Below, piece by piece: positions 41,196 to 49,751 of a stretch of 64,000 nucleotides of DNA. Positions within the stretch are counted from its first letter, which is position 1; the number at the start of each line of letters is the position of its first letter. The position numbers and the translations under genes are program-made. Below the pieces are notes generated by a model. It saw nothing but the letters and a program-made list of their open reading frames with translations. It made no database searches and had not been told where the DNA came from. Source of the stretch: an uncultured bacterium (GTDB taxonomy: Bacteria; Krumholzibacteriota; Krumholzibacteriia; LZORAL124-64-63); NCBI GenBank assembly GCA_937910695.1, contig CALEMW010000009.1, forward strand, positions 16,470 through 80,469, given 5' to 3'.

Positions 41196-42544
41196 GCATT
41201 CTCCTCTATGATCGACCGGGCGATATGCTCGACCCGATTGGCGTACAACGTGCCCTCGCGCAGACCCTCGGGGGTGACCAGGACGGAGTCTCCCTGCTCC
41301 CAAATGTCGGGGACCAGGACCGTGGCGTAGTTGCCAGTGGTCGCGTGGACCCAGCCCGGAAGGGGCCGGTCCGATTCCACCGTTGCCTCGAGTGTGTGGC
41401 CGATGAGGCCCCCCTCGAATGCTGATTTCTTCGCGTCGCTCAAGGTGCGCAACAGAGCCGAGCGGGCGGTGATTGTCTCGCTGTGGCAGGGCTTCATGTC
41501 CGCGGCCTTCGTACCGGGTCGGGCCGAATAGCGGAAGACGTGAAGGTAGCTGAAGGGCGCCGTCTCGATCAGCTGCCGCGTCTGTTCGAATTCGGTCTCG
41601 GTCTCCCCCGGGAAACCCACGATGACGTCGGCGCCGATACCGAAATATGGGGCGAGTCCGGCTGCGGCGTGGACGGCTCGGGCCACGTCTGCAGCGGCGT
41701 AGGGTCGGCGCATGCGTGAGAGGACCGTATCGGAGCCCGACTGCATTGAAATATGGAGATACGGGCGCATGTTCGAGTGCTTTGTGAACAATTCCAGCAG
41801 GGGTTCGTGAACCTCGTTGGGGTGGATGCTGCTCAGACGGAAGCGCAGATCCGGAAACCGCGACGCCAGCATGTCGATCAGGCCGGTCAACCCCGGCAGC
41901 CACCGTAAATCTCTGCCGTAACTCCCCATGTGGACGCCGGTCAGCACGATCTCGCTGAATCCTGCGTCGCGCAACTCGGAGACCTGCCCCACCACGTCTT
42001 GAGGATCCCTGCTACGGCCGGGGCCGCGGGCTTTCCAGATCAGGCAGTAGGTGCAGCGGAGGTCGCAGCCGTCCTGGATCTTCACATAGGCGCGGGTGCG
42101 GCCGTCGAAATCGGTGATGCGGTGCGAGCGGAATGCCAGACGCTTGGAATACTGGGTTACCTCCAGCAGGCGCTGCTCTTCGTAGAGCAGGCGTGGCAGC
42201 CACTGGTGGATGTCTTCCCGTTCGTTGACGCCGATGATGCCGTCCAGTTCTGTCATCTCGGCGAGGGCTTCAGGCTGGGTCTGGGCGTAACAGCCAGTAA
42301 CCACGATCTTGGCGTCGGGTGCACGCCGACGCACGCGCCGAGCCAGCTGACGACACTTCTGATCGGCCTTCACCGTCACGGTGCAGCTGTTCAGGATGTA
42401 GACGTCGGCCGGATCGTCCCAGTCGACGATCTCGCAACGAAGGTCCGCGGGAAGACGCGCCTTCATCACTTCGGTGTCGTATTGATTCATACGGCAACCG
42501 AGGGTCAGGAAGGCCACCCTCACCGTCGTGAAACGGTCATGCAC
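41192..42544 (-). CDS. mtaB: tRNA (t6A37) C2-methylthiotransferase MtaB
   Basis: Paralogue of MiaB that makes ms2t6A37 in ANN-decoding tRNAs. The 450-residue protein shows FLTLGCRMNQYDTE, NSCTVTVKADQK, VTGCYAQT, the radical-SAM Cx3Cx2C in GCDLRCTYCLIW, and a C-terminal TRAM-like region. The GTG at 42544 follows GGAGA. Having miaB and mtaB in tandem with overlapping ends is unusual enough to note. Both are read away from rpsA, whose terminator lies just upstream. Confidence 0.9.
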   Translation of the reverse strand: MHDRFTTVRVAFLTLGCRMNQYDTEVMKARLPADLRCEIVDWDDPADVYILNSCTVTVKADQKCRQLARRVRRRAPDAKIVVTGCYAQTQPEALAEMTELDGIIGVNEREDIHQWLPRLLYEEQRLLEVTQYSKRLAFRSHRITDFDGRTRAYVKIQDGCDLRCTYCLIWKARGPGRSRDPQDVVGQVSELRDAGFSEIVLTGVHMGSYGRDLRWLPGLTGLIDMLASRFPDLRFRLSSIHPNEVHEPLLELFTKHSNMRPYLHISMQSGSDTVLSRMRRPYAAADVARAVHAAAGLAPYFGIGADVIVGFPGETETEFEQTRQLIETAPFSYLHVFRYSARPGTKAADMKPCHSETITARSALLRTLSDAKKSAFEGGLIGHTLEATVESDRPLPGWVHATTGNYATVLVPDIWEQGDSVLVTPEGLREGTLYANRVEHIARSIIEENA

Positions 42545-42565
42545 ATTCCATCTCCGGGATACGGA

Positions 42566-42590
42566 AAAGGGGTGGCCGAGCCACCCCTTT
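42566..42590 (-). terminator. Rho-independent terminator of rpsA
   Basis: A perfect 11-bp stem, AAAGGGGTGGC with GCCACCCCTTT, has a 3-nt loop, and on the - strand the stem runs into a T tract (CCCCTTTTCC). It begins 21 bp after the rpsA stop codon. Confidence 0.88.
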
Positions 42591-42611
42591 CCCAGCGGAT
42601 CGGAACGGGGA

Positions 42612-44735
42612 TTACACCTCGTTCTTGTCCTCGTCGTCGTCCGATGTTTCGTCTACAGCTTCGGCTGCCTCGACGGCAGCTTCGACTTCGGCGGGTGCCT
42701 CCTGAGCCTCGACGGCTTCGGGTGCAGCCTCCTCGATCGCATCTTCAACGACATCTTCAACGGACGCTTCCACAGCTTCGGTTGTCTCAGCTGCTTCGGC
42801 GACGGGCTCGGCGTCATCGGTGTCCAACCCGAGGTCGGGTACGGGTGCATCATCGATGTCGGCGTAGTCGTCGTCCATGGCATCGCCGCTCTCACTGGAC
42901 TGATCGGCCGCCACGGCGTCCTCGTTCAAGGGGTGTTCACTGATGAACGCCTCGAGGTCCTCGCGGGGCTGATCCTTGAAGAACTCAGCCACTGAAAGGA
43001 CGATCCGCCGGTTCTCTGCATCCATCTTGATGACGTGCAGAGGCAGCGACTCTTCCTCTTGGAAGTGGTACTGAGGCTTCTCCAGTTTGGGCACGGCCAT
43101 GTGGCCGACGGGCACGAAGCCCTCCAGGTCGCCGCCGATCTCCACCACGACGCCGTGGTCGAGCATGCGGATGATCTTGCCTTCGACCTGACGGCCGACG
43201 GGATAATCCTCGGCCAAGGTCGGCCAAGGGTTGTCCTGGAGCTGCTTCACGCCCAGGCTGATCCGCCGCTTGTCGGTGTCGATGTCCAGGATCTGCACCT
43301 GAACGAGGTCGCCTTTGCGGACGATCTCCTTGGGGTGCCGGACGCGCTTGGTCCAGGACATGTCCGAGATGTGCACCAGACCGTCGATGCCCTCTTCAAC
43401 CTCGACGAAAGCGCCGAAGTCGGTGAGGTTGCGCACGCGGCCCTCGATGATGGTGCCCACCGGATAACGCTCGTGCAGCGTCGTCCAGGGATCCTGCTCG
43501 GTCTGCTTGAGACCCAGCGAGATCTTCTCGTTCTCCTTGTCGATCTTCAGGACCATCACTTCCACCGCATCGCCGATCGAGAGGATCTTCGACGGGTGCT
43601 TGATGTGACGGGTCCAGGACATCTCGGAAATGTGAATGAGACCCTCGATGCCCTCTTCCAGCTCCACGAAGGCGCCGTAGTTGGTGATCGAAACGACCTT
43701 GCCGTTCACGACCGTCTTCTCGGGGTACTTCTTGTCCACATCTTCCCAGGGATATGCCTGAAGCTGCTTCAGGCCGAGAGAAATCCTCTCCCGATCACGG
43801 TCGAAGTCCAGAATCTTGACTTCGATCTCGTCCCCGATGCTCACGACCTCGCTCGGATGCTTGACCCGGCCCCACGAAAGATCCGTGATGTGGAGCAATC
43901 CGTCGATACCGCCAAGATCCACGAACGCACCGAAGTCGGTGATGTTCTTCACCACTCCCTTGCGGACCTGGTTCTTGTCGAGATCGGACATGAGGGTCGT
44001 CTTCTTCGCCTCGCGATCGCGTTCCAGGACAATGCGTCGGCTCACCACGACGTTGCGACGCCGCTTGTTCTTCTTGATGATCTGGCAGGTGATCTCTTCG
44101 CCGATCATCTGGTCCAGGTCGGGCACCTGACGCAGGGCCACCTGGGAGCCGGGCAGGAACGTGTCGACACCCCAGAGCTTGACGACCAGGCCGCCCTTGA
44201 TGCGGCGGTCAACCATGCCCTTGACCATGTCGCCGGCCTCGTGGGCCGTCTTGATCTTGTCCCAGACCTTGAGGAAGTCCGCGCGTTCCTTGGACAGGAC
44301 GACCAGGCCGTCCTGATCCTCGAGAGACTCGAGGAACACGTCGAACTCGTCGCCGACCGAAAGTTCGCAGCCGGCGAACTCTTCGATGGCGATGATACCC
44401 TCGCTCTTGAAGCCGATGTTCAGCAGGACCTCGTTCTCGCGCACTTCGACAATGATGCCTTTGAGAATCTGGCCTTCGGCGATCTCGTTGAGGGTCTCCT
44501 CGTACTGGTTGAGGAGAGAGAGCATCTCATCGTCAGTCAGGTTCAGTTCACCTTCGTCGTCGTCGAAGTAGTCCCTGTTGACGATTGCGCTCGGGTCGAA
44601 CTCAAGGGTCAGCTTGGGAGCTGGCACTTTCGCCACTACGTCGTCGTAGTCGGCAGAGCCGTGAGATGAGCGACTTCCGGGGGCGTAAGAATGGGCCTCT
44701 CCGGCCTCATCCCCCGCGTTGGGGTTGGGATTCAT
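42612..44735 (-). CDS. rpsA: 30S ribosomal protein S1
   Basis: mRNA-binding ribosomal protein. The 707-residue product has an acidic N-terminal extension of about 85 residues and six S1 repeats (about 88-155, 174-238, 255-330, 340-415, 427-505, 515-590). Repeats 3-5 are nearly canonical (ITDFGAFVDLGGIDGLLHITDLSW and relatives). A highly acidic Ala/Glu/Asp tail of about 115 residues follows. E. coli S1 is 557 residues, so both tails are extra. The start has a strong TAGGAGGA site. cmk lies just upstream, as in many bacteria. Confidence 0.97.
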   Translation of the reverse strand: MNPNPNAGDEAGEAHSYAPGSRSSHGSADYDDVVAKVPAPKLTLEFDPSAIVNRDYFDDDEGELNLTDDEMLSLLNQYEETLNEIAEGQILKGIIVEVRENEVLLNIGFKSEGIIAIEEFAGCELSVGDEFDVFLESLEDQDGLVVLSKERADFLKVWDKIKTAHEAGDMVKGMVDRRIKGGLVVKLWGVDTFLPGSQVALRQVPDLDQMIGEEITCQIIKKNKRRRNVVVSRRIVLERDREAKKTTLMSDLDKNQVRKGVVKNITDFGAFVDLGGIDGLLHITDLSWGRVKHPSEVVSIGDEIEVKILDFDRDRERISLGLKQLQAYPWEDVDKKYPEKTVVNGKVVSITNYGAFVELEEGIEGLIHISEMSWTRHIKHPSKILSIGDAVEVMVLKIDKENEKISLGLKQTEQDPWTTLHERYPVGTIIEGRVRNLTDFGAFVEVEEGIDGLVHISDMSWTKRVRHPKEIVRKGDLVQVQILDIDTDKRRISLGVKQLQDNPWPTLAEDYPVGRQVEGKIIRMLDHGVVVEIGGDLEGFVPVGHMAVPKLEKPQYHFQEEESLPLHVIKMDAENRRIVLSVAEFFKDQPREDLEAFISEHPLNEDAVAADQSSESGDAMDDDYADIDDAPVPDLGLDTDDAEPVAEAAETTEAVEASVEDVVEDAIEEAAPEAVEAQEAPAEVEAAVEAAEAVDETSDDDEDKNEV

Positions 44736-44791
44736 GTGACTTTCCTCCTAAGAACACAGATTCACCCGGCAGATACACCGGGCGTCGCGCG

Positions 44792-44820
44792 AATATACAC
44801 CCCGAGAGGTCCTGTTGCAA
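44792..44820 (-). promoter_or_regulatory. Sigma-70 promoter of rpsA
   Basis: On the - strand TTGCAA (44820-44815) and TATATT (44797-44792) are 17 bp apart, in the 110-bp gap between cmk-plsC and rpsA. The leader of about 50 nt contains a small hairpin (CCCGG with CCGGG, around 44765-44782) before the ribosome-binding site, a possible place for S1 feedback control. The hairpin role is speculative. Confidence 0.7.
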
Positions 44821-44845
44821 GGGAATCAAGGCGATTGAGGCAGGA

Positions 44846-46312
44846 TCAGGACTTTTCCCTACGGAAAGTCTTGGCTTCTTTGCGCAGAACCTTGGGGCGC
44901 GCACGATCTGCAGATTCTCGCTCCTCGGTGGTCATGGGCGTTCTTGCAAAGGATCGGGCCTGCAGTTCGAGATAGATCTGATCGAAGAGCTGGGCGATCA
45001 GTCGGCTGATCCCACGATCGTCGAGCCGATTGCGGAGAGCGGCAAGAGCCCTCAAACGGACCGGAGGAGCAAAAGTAACTTCCAATGGCGTATTTGGTGA
45101 AGATCCGGGGACGGCGACCGTTGTGCCGCGGAAAAATACGGGTACAGCCGGAGCCTCGGTCCGCATCATCAGCTGTCCGAGTCCGTTGCGCACAGGTCCG
45201 GGCTCCCCCACGACCCTGCGCATGCCTTCGGGAAAAAACACGACATTCTGGCCCTCGGCGAGGTATTCCGCCGCAGTGTCGAAGGCATCGGCATCGAAAA
45301 TGGACCGCTTGATGGGAATGGAATGGAGCAGCTTGAAGATCATCCGGCTCGGCCAGAACCGAAAGAGCTCCTCCTTGGCCACGGCCCGGAAATGACCCAT
45401 ACCCTCGAGGGATGCCGCCAGCATGGGCGGATCGAGGTTGCTCACGTGGTTGGCGGCCAGGATCTTGCCCTCGTCGAATTCCACGTGCTCGCGGCCGTGG
45501 ATGGTCAGGCCCAGGATCCGGCTCAACGGTCCGAACACCGCGTAAGCGAACTTGTAACGAATCGTGACGCGGGAGCTTAGCGAAGCAGCCGTCAGGCTGC
45601 GGGGACGCTGTTCATCGAGCACCGTGATGACGGCTTCAGCCGTGCGTTCCAGCTGTTCGTCGAGGCTCAGGCGACTGTTGTCGATCACCACCGCGTCGGG
45701 CGGGATGCTCAGGGGGCTTTCCGCCCTGCTGCTGTCGCGGTTGTCCCGCGCCTCGACTTCAGCGAGCACGGTTTCGAACTCCGTCTCGTTGCCCCGACGG
45801 CGGTGCTGGTTCAGCCGTCGTTCGGCACGGGCTGCTAGGGAAGCGTCGAGATAGATCTTGGCCGAAGCGAGGGGAAAGACGACCGAGCCGATATCGCGCC
45901 CTTCCATGACCACGCCACGGCGTCTGGCGAAAGAGCGCTGGCGCTCCACCATGGCCGCGCGGATGGCTGGGTGAGCCGCCACGGCGGAGACATTGGCTTC
46001 GATGGCGGGAGTTCGGACCTGATCCGAGATGTCTTTGCCGTCCCAGAACACACGAGTTTCACGACGGGCGGGGTCGAGCTGGAGATCCGCAGCGGTGAAC
46101 ATGGCAAGCAGCCCGGCTTCGTCTGCGAAGGACTGTCCCCGATCGAGGGCGGCCCAGGTCAGGGCCCGGTACATGGCACCCGAATCGACATAGAGCAGAT
46201 CGAAACGTTCGGCGAGGGCGCGAGCGGTGGTCGATTTACCTGAACCGGCGGGGCCGTCGATGGCGATCACGGTATGCGGAGGTACGGTCCGGTCTTCGAC
46301 AACACGGTTCAT
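44846..46312 (-). CDS. Fused cytidylate kinase / 1-acylglycerol-3-phosphate acyltransferase
   Basis: A 488-residue bifunctional protein. Residues 1-230 are CMP kinase: P-loop DGPAGSGKSTTARAL, DSGAMYRALTWAAL, GRDIGSVVFP, and the usual C-terminal DNSRLSLDEQ. Residues 245-460 are a PlsC-type acyltransferase with the HX4D motif in AANHVSNLDPP, the FPEGMRR motif and APAVPVFFRG. The N-terminal half phosphorylates CMP/dCMP and the C-terminal half acylates lysophosphatidic acid. CTP and phosphatidic acid meet at CDP-diacylglycerol, a possible rationale. The ATG at 46312 overlaps the aroF stop by one base; no stop or frameshift separates the two halves. Confidence 0.93.
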   Translation of the reverse strand: MNRVVEDRTVPPHTVIAIDGPAGSGKSTTARALAERFDLLYVDSGAMYRALTWAALDRGQSFADEAGLLAMFTAADLQLDPARRETRVFWDGKDISDQVRTPAIEANVSAVAAHPAIRAAMVERQRSFARRRGVVMEGRDIGSVVFPLASAKIYLDASLAARAERRLNQHRRRGNETEFETVLAEVEARDNRDSSRAESPLSIPPDAVVIDNSRLSLDEQLERTAEAVITVLDEQRPRSLTAASLSSRVTIRYKFAYAVFGPLSRILGLTIHGREHVEFDEGKILAANHVSNLDPPMLAASLEGMGHFRAVAKEELFRFWPSRMIFKLLHSIPIKRSIFDADAFDTAAEYLAEGQNVVFFPEGMRRVVGEPGPVRNGLGQLMMRTEAPAVPVFFRGTTVAVPGSSPNTPLEVTFAPPVRLRALAALRNRLDDRGISRLIAQLFDQIYLELQARSFARTPMTTEERESADRARPKVLRKEAKTFRREKS

Positions 46313-47181
46313 CAGAGATCGCGTCCGAGAGCGAGGGCGAGGGTTCGGCATTCGCCTACGAGCTTTGCAAAAGAGGAAAGTCCGAGGGTCTGGGCGGCGT
46401 CGCTCCAGGAATCACCGGGTGAAGCATGGACTTCCACGAGCAGCCCGTCGGCGCCGGCGGCCAGGGATGCGCGGGACATGGCCGGCACCAGGTCGGCGCG
46501 GCCTGTGCCGTGGCTAGGATCGACGATCAGGGGCAGTCGGGACAGTTCGCGCAGCAGCGCCACGGCGTTGAGATCGAGGGTGTTGCGGGTGGTCGGCTCG
46601 AAGGTGCGGATCCCGCGCTCGCAGAGGACTACCGGCGCGTCTCCCCCGCCGGCTTCGATGATGTATTCGGCGGCGCTGAGCCACTCGAAGACGGTCGTCA
46701 TCAGACCGCGCTTGAGCAGGACGGGATGGCCTGATGCGCCCACTTCACGCAGCAGGGGCACGTTCTGAACGCTGCGGCTGCCCACCTGAAGCATGTCGGC
46801 GTGGGAGGCGACGAGATCCACGTCGCGGGGGTCGAGGACTTCGGTCACCACAGGCAGTCCGGTTTCGGCACGCACCTCGTCGAGCAGCAGGAGGCCTTCT
46901 TTTTCGAGCCCCTGGAAATCGTAAGGCGACGTGCGTGGTTTGTAGGCGCCGCCGCGGAGGATCGTCGCTCCGGCGGACGCCACGCCCAGCGCCGTGAGAC
47001 GCAGGCTGTCGTTGGGTTCGACGGCACAAGGCCCGGCGGCGATCACGATGCGCTCGCCGCCGATGGCGACGTCCCCGACGTTCACGACGTTGCGCCGGCC
47101 GTCGGGACGCCGCAGCGAATGGCGCAGCGCCTCAGCTTCGAGCCCGATCAATGCGGGATCCTTGCAGGGTTCGCTCTTCAA
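46312..47181 (-). CDS. aroF: 3-deoxy-7-phosphoheptulonate synthase (DAHP synthase, KDO8P-synthase-like type)
   Basis: First enzyme of the shikimate pathway. The 289-residue protein has IAAGPCAVE, GGAYKPRTSPYDFQGL, VVTEVLDPRDV, LLKRGLMTTVFEWLSAAEYI, LCERGIRTFEPTTRNTLDL and VDPSHGTGR, all typical of the beta-type DAHP synthases. It has only a short extension and no chorismate-mutase domain. The TTG at 47181 overlaps the hisC stop (TTGA) and follows AAGGAG; the upstream frame belongs to hisC. It lies between hisC and cmk-plsC. Confidence 0.92.
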   Translation of the reverse strand: MKSEPCKDPALIGLEAEALRHSLRRPDGRRNVVNVGDVAIGGERIVIAAGPCAVEPNDSLRLTALGVASAGATILRGGAYKPRTSPYDFQGLEKEGLLLLDEVRAETGLPVVTEVLDPRDVDLVASHADMLQVGSRSVQNVPLLREVGASGHPVLLKRGLMTTVFEWLSAAEYIIEAGGGDAPVVLCERGIRTFEPTTRNTLDLNAVALLRELSRLPLIVDPSHGTGRADLVPAMSRASLAAGADGLLVEVHASPGDSWSDAAQTLGLSSFAKLVGECRTLALALGRDL

Positions 47182-48281
47182 GCCAGGATCTCCTTGAGGG
47201 CCTCGAGGCACCGCTGATTCTCCGCGGGCAGTCCGACACTGACCCGCATTGCGCCGTCGCCGAGACCGAAGGCGTTCATGGGACGTACGATCACGCCGCG
47301 GGCCAGCAGCTGCTGCTGAACCTCGGTGGCATTGCGGCCGGGGATACGAACGAGCAGGAAGTTGGTCTGGGACGGCGTGACGTCGCAACCGAGGCTGCGG
47401 AGCCCCGCGAAGAGTTCCTCGAGCCAGACGCGGTTGCGCAAGGCGCGGGCTGCAGTCTCTTCAGGCTGAGCGAGCACGGCGAGACAGGCGGCCTGGGCCA
47501 GGCTGTTGACGTTGAAGGGCTCTCGAGTCTTCTGCAGTTGGGCGATGAAATCGGGATGCCCCACAGCATACCCGACGCGCAGGCCGGCCATGGAGTAGAT
47601 CTTGGAGAAGGTGCGGCAGAGCACGAGGTTCGGATAGGCGGCGAGCATGGGAATCGTCTCTGGGTAGTCCTCAGCCAGGACGTACTCGTAGTACGCCTCG
47701 TCCACGGCCACGATCACGCGGGACGGAATACGGGCCATGAAGGCGGCGAACTCTTCGGCGGTATTGTAGGTACCGGTGGGGTTGTTGGGATTGCAGACGA
47801 TGACCAGCTTGGTCTTATCGTTCACGGCAGCGGCCATGGCCGGCAGATCGTGGCGATCGTCAGCGTCGAGGGGCACCGGCCGGCCGCTCTCGAACTGGAC
47901 CCCCGTAGTCAGCGGGTAGACGATGAAGCTTGGATGTCCGAAGACAACGTTCTCCCCCGGCGAGATCAGGGCCCGGATCATCATGTCGATGACCTCGTTG
48001 GAGCCGTTGCCGAAAAAGAGCGCGCGGGTGTCCACGCCCAGGTGGGCGGCGAGGGTGCGGGTGAGCTCGAAGCAGGCACCGTCCGGGTAGCGGTTCAGCT
48101 GGGAAGCCGCGGCGCATACGGCGTCGATGACCGCAGAGGTGGGGCTCTCGGGATTCTCGTTGCTGGCGAGCTTGACGACGTCGGTCAGGCCGAGTTCGCG
48201 TTGGACTTCCGAGATGGGTTTGCCGGGTGTGTAAGGCTTGGTGTTGAGGATCCCGGGGCGGAAGAGAGATTCGAAATCCAT
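47178..48281 (-). CDS. hisC: Histidinol-phosphate aminotransferase (or aromatic aminotransferase)
   Basis: PLP enzyme of the HisC family, 367 residues. It has LASNENPESP, YPDGACFELTRTLAAHLG, the PLP-contact NPNNPTGTYN, VDEAYYEY, and the Schiff-base lysine in FSKIYSMAGLRVGYAVG. No other his genes are nearby. Its partner is aroF, so a role in Tyr/Phe transamination is equally possible. The ATG at 48281 has GGAGG 6 nt upstream. An in-frame ATG at 48299 overlaps the preceding stop and is the alternative. Confidence 0.9.
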   Translation of the reverse strand: MDFESLFRPGILNTKPYTPGKPISEVQRELGLTDVVKLASNENPESPTSAVIDAVCAAASQLNRYPDGACFELTRTLAAHLGVDTRALFFGNGSNEVIDMMIRALISPGENVVFGHPSFIVYPLTTGVQFESGRPVPLDADDRHDLPAMAAAVNDKTKLVIVCNPNNPTGTYNTAEEFAAFMARIPSRVIVAVDEAYYEYVLAEDYPETIPMLAAYPNLVLCRTFSKIYSMAGLRVGYAVGHPDFIAQLQKTREPFNVNSLAQAACLAVLAQPEETAARALRNRVWLEELFAGLRSLGCDVTPSQTNFLLVRIPGRNATEVQQQLLARGVIVRPMNAFGLGDGAMRVSVGLPAENQRCLEALKEILA

Positions 48282-48295
48282 GTCAGCCTCCGTGG

Positions 48296-49075
48296 TCATA
48301 CTTCCAGATCGTCGTCGAGCTGAGGATCCTCGAGGGATGCCGCCAGTGTCGACCGGAGGGCCTCGACCTCCCCGGCGGCCAGTTCGCGAAAGCGACCTGA
48401 CGGGAGATCCCCCAATTCCAAAGGTCCGACCGCTTCGCGATGGAGCGACACCACACGCCGGTCGACGGCCAGGATCATGCGGCGGATCTGGCGGTTGCGA
48501 CCCTCCCTCAACCAAAACCGCCAAGTGCGGCGATCCGGTCCGGCGGATTCTAGCCTGGCGGGAAGGCAAGGGCGATCGTCCAGCTCGATGCGCCCGTCGG
48601 TCAGGAGGGATTCGGCCTCCGGGGACAGGGGGCGGTCGAGGGTCATCAGGTAACGTTTCCAGATCCGATGCCGAGGGAGCAGGAGCGCCTCGGCGAGGTT
48701 GCCGTCGTCTGTCCAAATGAGCAAGCCGGTGGTGGGCGCGTCAAGTCTGCCGACAGGAACGACTGCAGCGGGGAGATCCTCGCGCTGACGGAACTCCGCG
48801 AGACAGCGGGCCTGCCCCTGAGCCCGGAGCGAGGATACGACACCGGCAGGCTTGTGAAAAGCGTAGACGCTCCAGGATGAAGGCAGGGTGATGGTCTTAT
48901 GATCGACGGTTACGAGGTCGCTCAGCGGGTCGACGCGGCGGCCGAGATCTGTCACGATCTCACCGTTGAGGCGGACGCGCCCGGTGGCGATCAGGGCTTC
49001 GACGCCACGCCGGGACCCGAGCCCCGAGCGGGCCAGATATCTGTTCAGGCGCAGGTGGTCAGGTGCGGATGTCAT
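48296..49075 (-). CDS. RsuA/RluB-family rRNA pseudouridine synthase
   Basis: A 259-residue enzyme. An N-terminal S4 RNA-binding domain (LRLNRYLARSGLGSRRGVEALIATGRVRLNG) is followed by the catalytic domain with the active-site Asp in GRLDAPTTGLLIWTDDG, KRYLMTL, and the C-terminal REGRNRQIRRM. RluB modifies 23S U2605, and the scpB-rluB adjacency seen here favours RluB over RsuA. The ATG at 49075 overlaps scpB by 17 bp. Confidence 0.9.
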   Translation of the reverse strand: MTSAPDHLRLNRYLARSGLGSRRGVEALIATGRVRLNGEIVTDLGRRVDPLSDLVTVDHKTITLPSSWSVYAFHKPAGVVSSLRAQGQARCLAEFRQREDLPAAVVPVGRLDAPTTGLLIWTDDGNLAEALLLPRHRIWKRYLMTLDRPLSPEAESLLTDGRIELDDRPCLPARLESAGPDRRTWRFWLREGRNRQIRRMILAVDRRVVSLHREAVGPLELGDLPSGRFRELAAGEVEALRSTLAASLEDPQLDDDLEV

Positions 49076-49751
49076 CACCGGCCTCCGCCGATTTGGCGGC
49101 TTCGGCTGCGGGCTCCGGATCATCTTCGCGGGCGGACACGATCATGAACTCGTCGCCGTGCACATAGACCGTGTCGAAGTCTTCGTCGACGATCTCCTCA
49201 CCCAGCTGCATGGCGAACTGCTTGATCTCTTCTCGGTTGCCGATGATGCCTTCGAGTTCAGGCAGAGGCGGCAACTGATGGAGCCCTTTGAGACCCATGT
49301 GGTTGAGAAATTCGCGTGTGGTGCCATAGAGGATGGGGTTGCCTACGGATTCTGAGCGGCCCACCACGGTGATGAGGCTGCGTTCGGTGAGGGTCTGCAG
49401 CACGCCGCTGACCTGGACTCCGCGGATCTCCTCGATTTCCATGCGCGTGACGGGCTGCCGGTAGGCGATGATCGCGAGGGCCTCCAACGCAGCTTTGGAA
49501 AGCCGCACGTAGCGGCGGCCCTTGTAGAGTTTCTGGATCAGGGCCATGTACTCGGGACGGCTGGCGAGCTGCCAGCCGCCGCCGAACTCGACGATGGTGA
49601 AGGCCCGTTCCTGGGTCTCGTATTCGGCGTTGAGTTCGTCGATGGCCTCACGAATCTCCTTGCCGCCGGTCTCGGGGAAGATGCCCTTGAGTCGGGACGA
49701 CGTGAGAGGCGCATCGGTGGCGAAGAGCAGGGCTTCGAGGTCGTGCTTCAA
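49059..49751 (-). CDS. scpB: Segregation and condensation protein B
   Basis: Kleisin-associated winged-helix subunit of the SMC-ScpAB condensin. The 230-residue protein has the family regions LEALLFATDAPL, LNAEYETQERAFTIVEFGGGWQLASRPEY, LSKAALEALAIIAYRQPVTRMEIEEIRGVQ and TTREFLNHMGL. The acidic C-terminal tail after about residue 195 is longer than in most homologues. Its start overlaps the scpA stop by 4 bp. Confidence 0.95.
   Translation of the reverse strand: MKHDLEALLFATDAPLTSSRLKGIFPETGGKEIREAIDELNAEYETQERAFTIVEFGGGWQLASRPEYMALIQKLYKGRRYVRLSKAALEALAIIAYRQPVTRMEIEEIRGVQVSGVLQTLTERSLITVVGRSESVGNPILYGTTREFLNHMGLKGLHQLPPLPELEGIIGNREEIKQFAMQLGEEIVDEDFDTVYVHGDEFMIVSAREDDPEPAAEAAKSAEAGDDIRT

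Noticed and set aside
39840..41903. A 687-codon open frame extending miaB upstream by 236 codons.
   Set aside because: The extra part lies inside mtaB in another frame, is Arg/Pro-rich and has no homology; miaB has a normal start at 41195 with an ATGA overlap.
43035..44669. A 544-codon + strand frame opposite rpsA.
   Set aside because: It is the antisense of a codon-biased gene in GC-rich DNA; composition (His/Asp/Leu/Val) mirrors the S1 codons and no family is recognisable.
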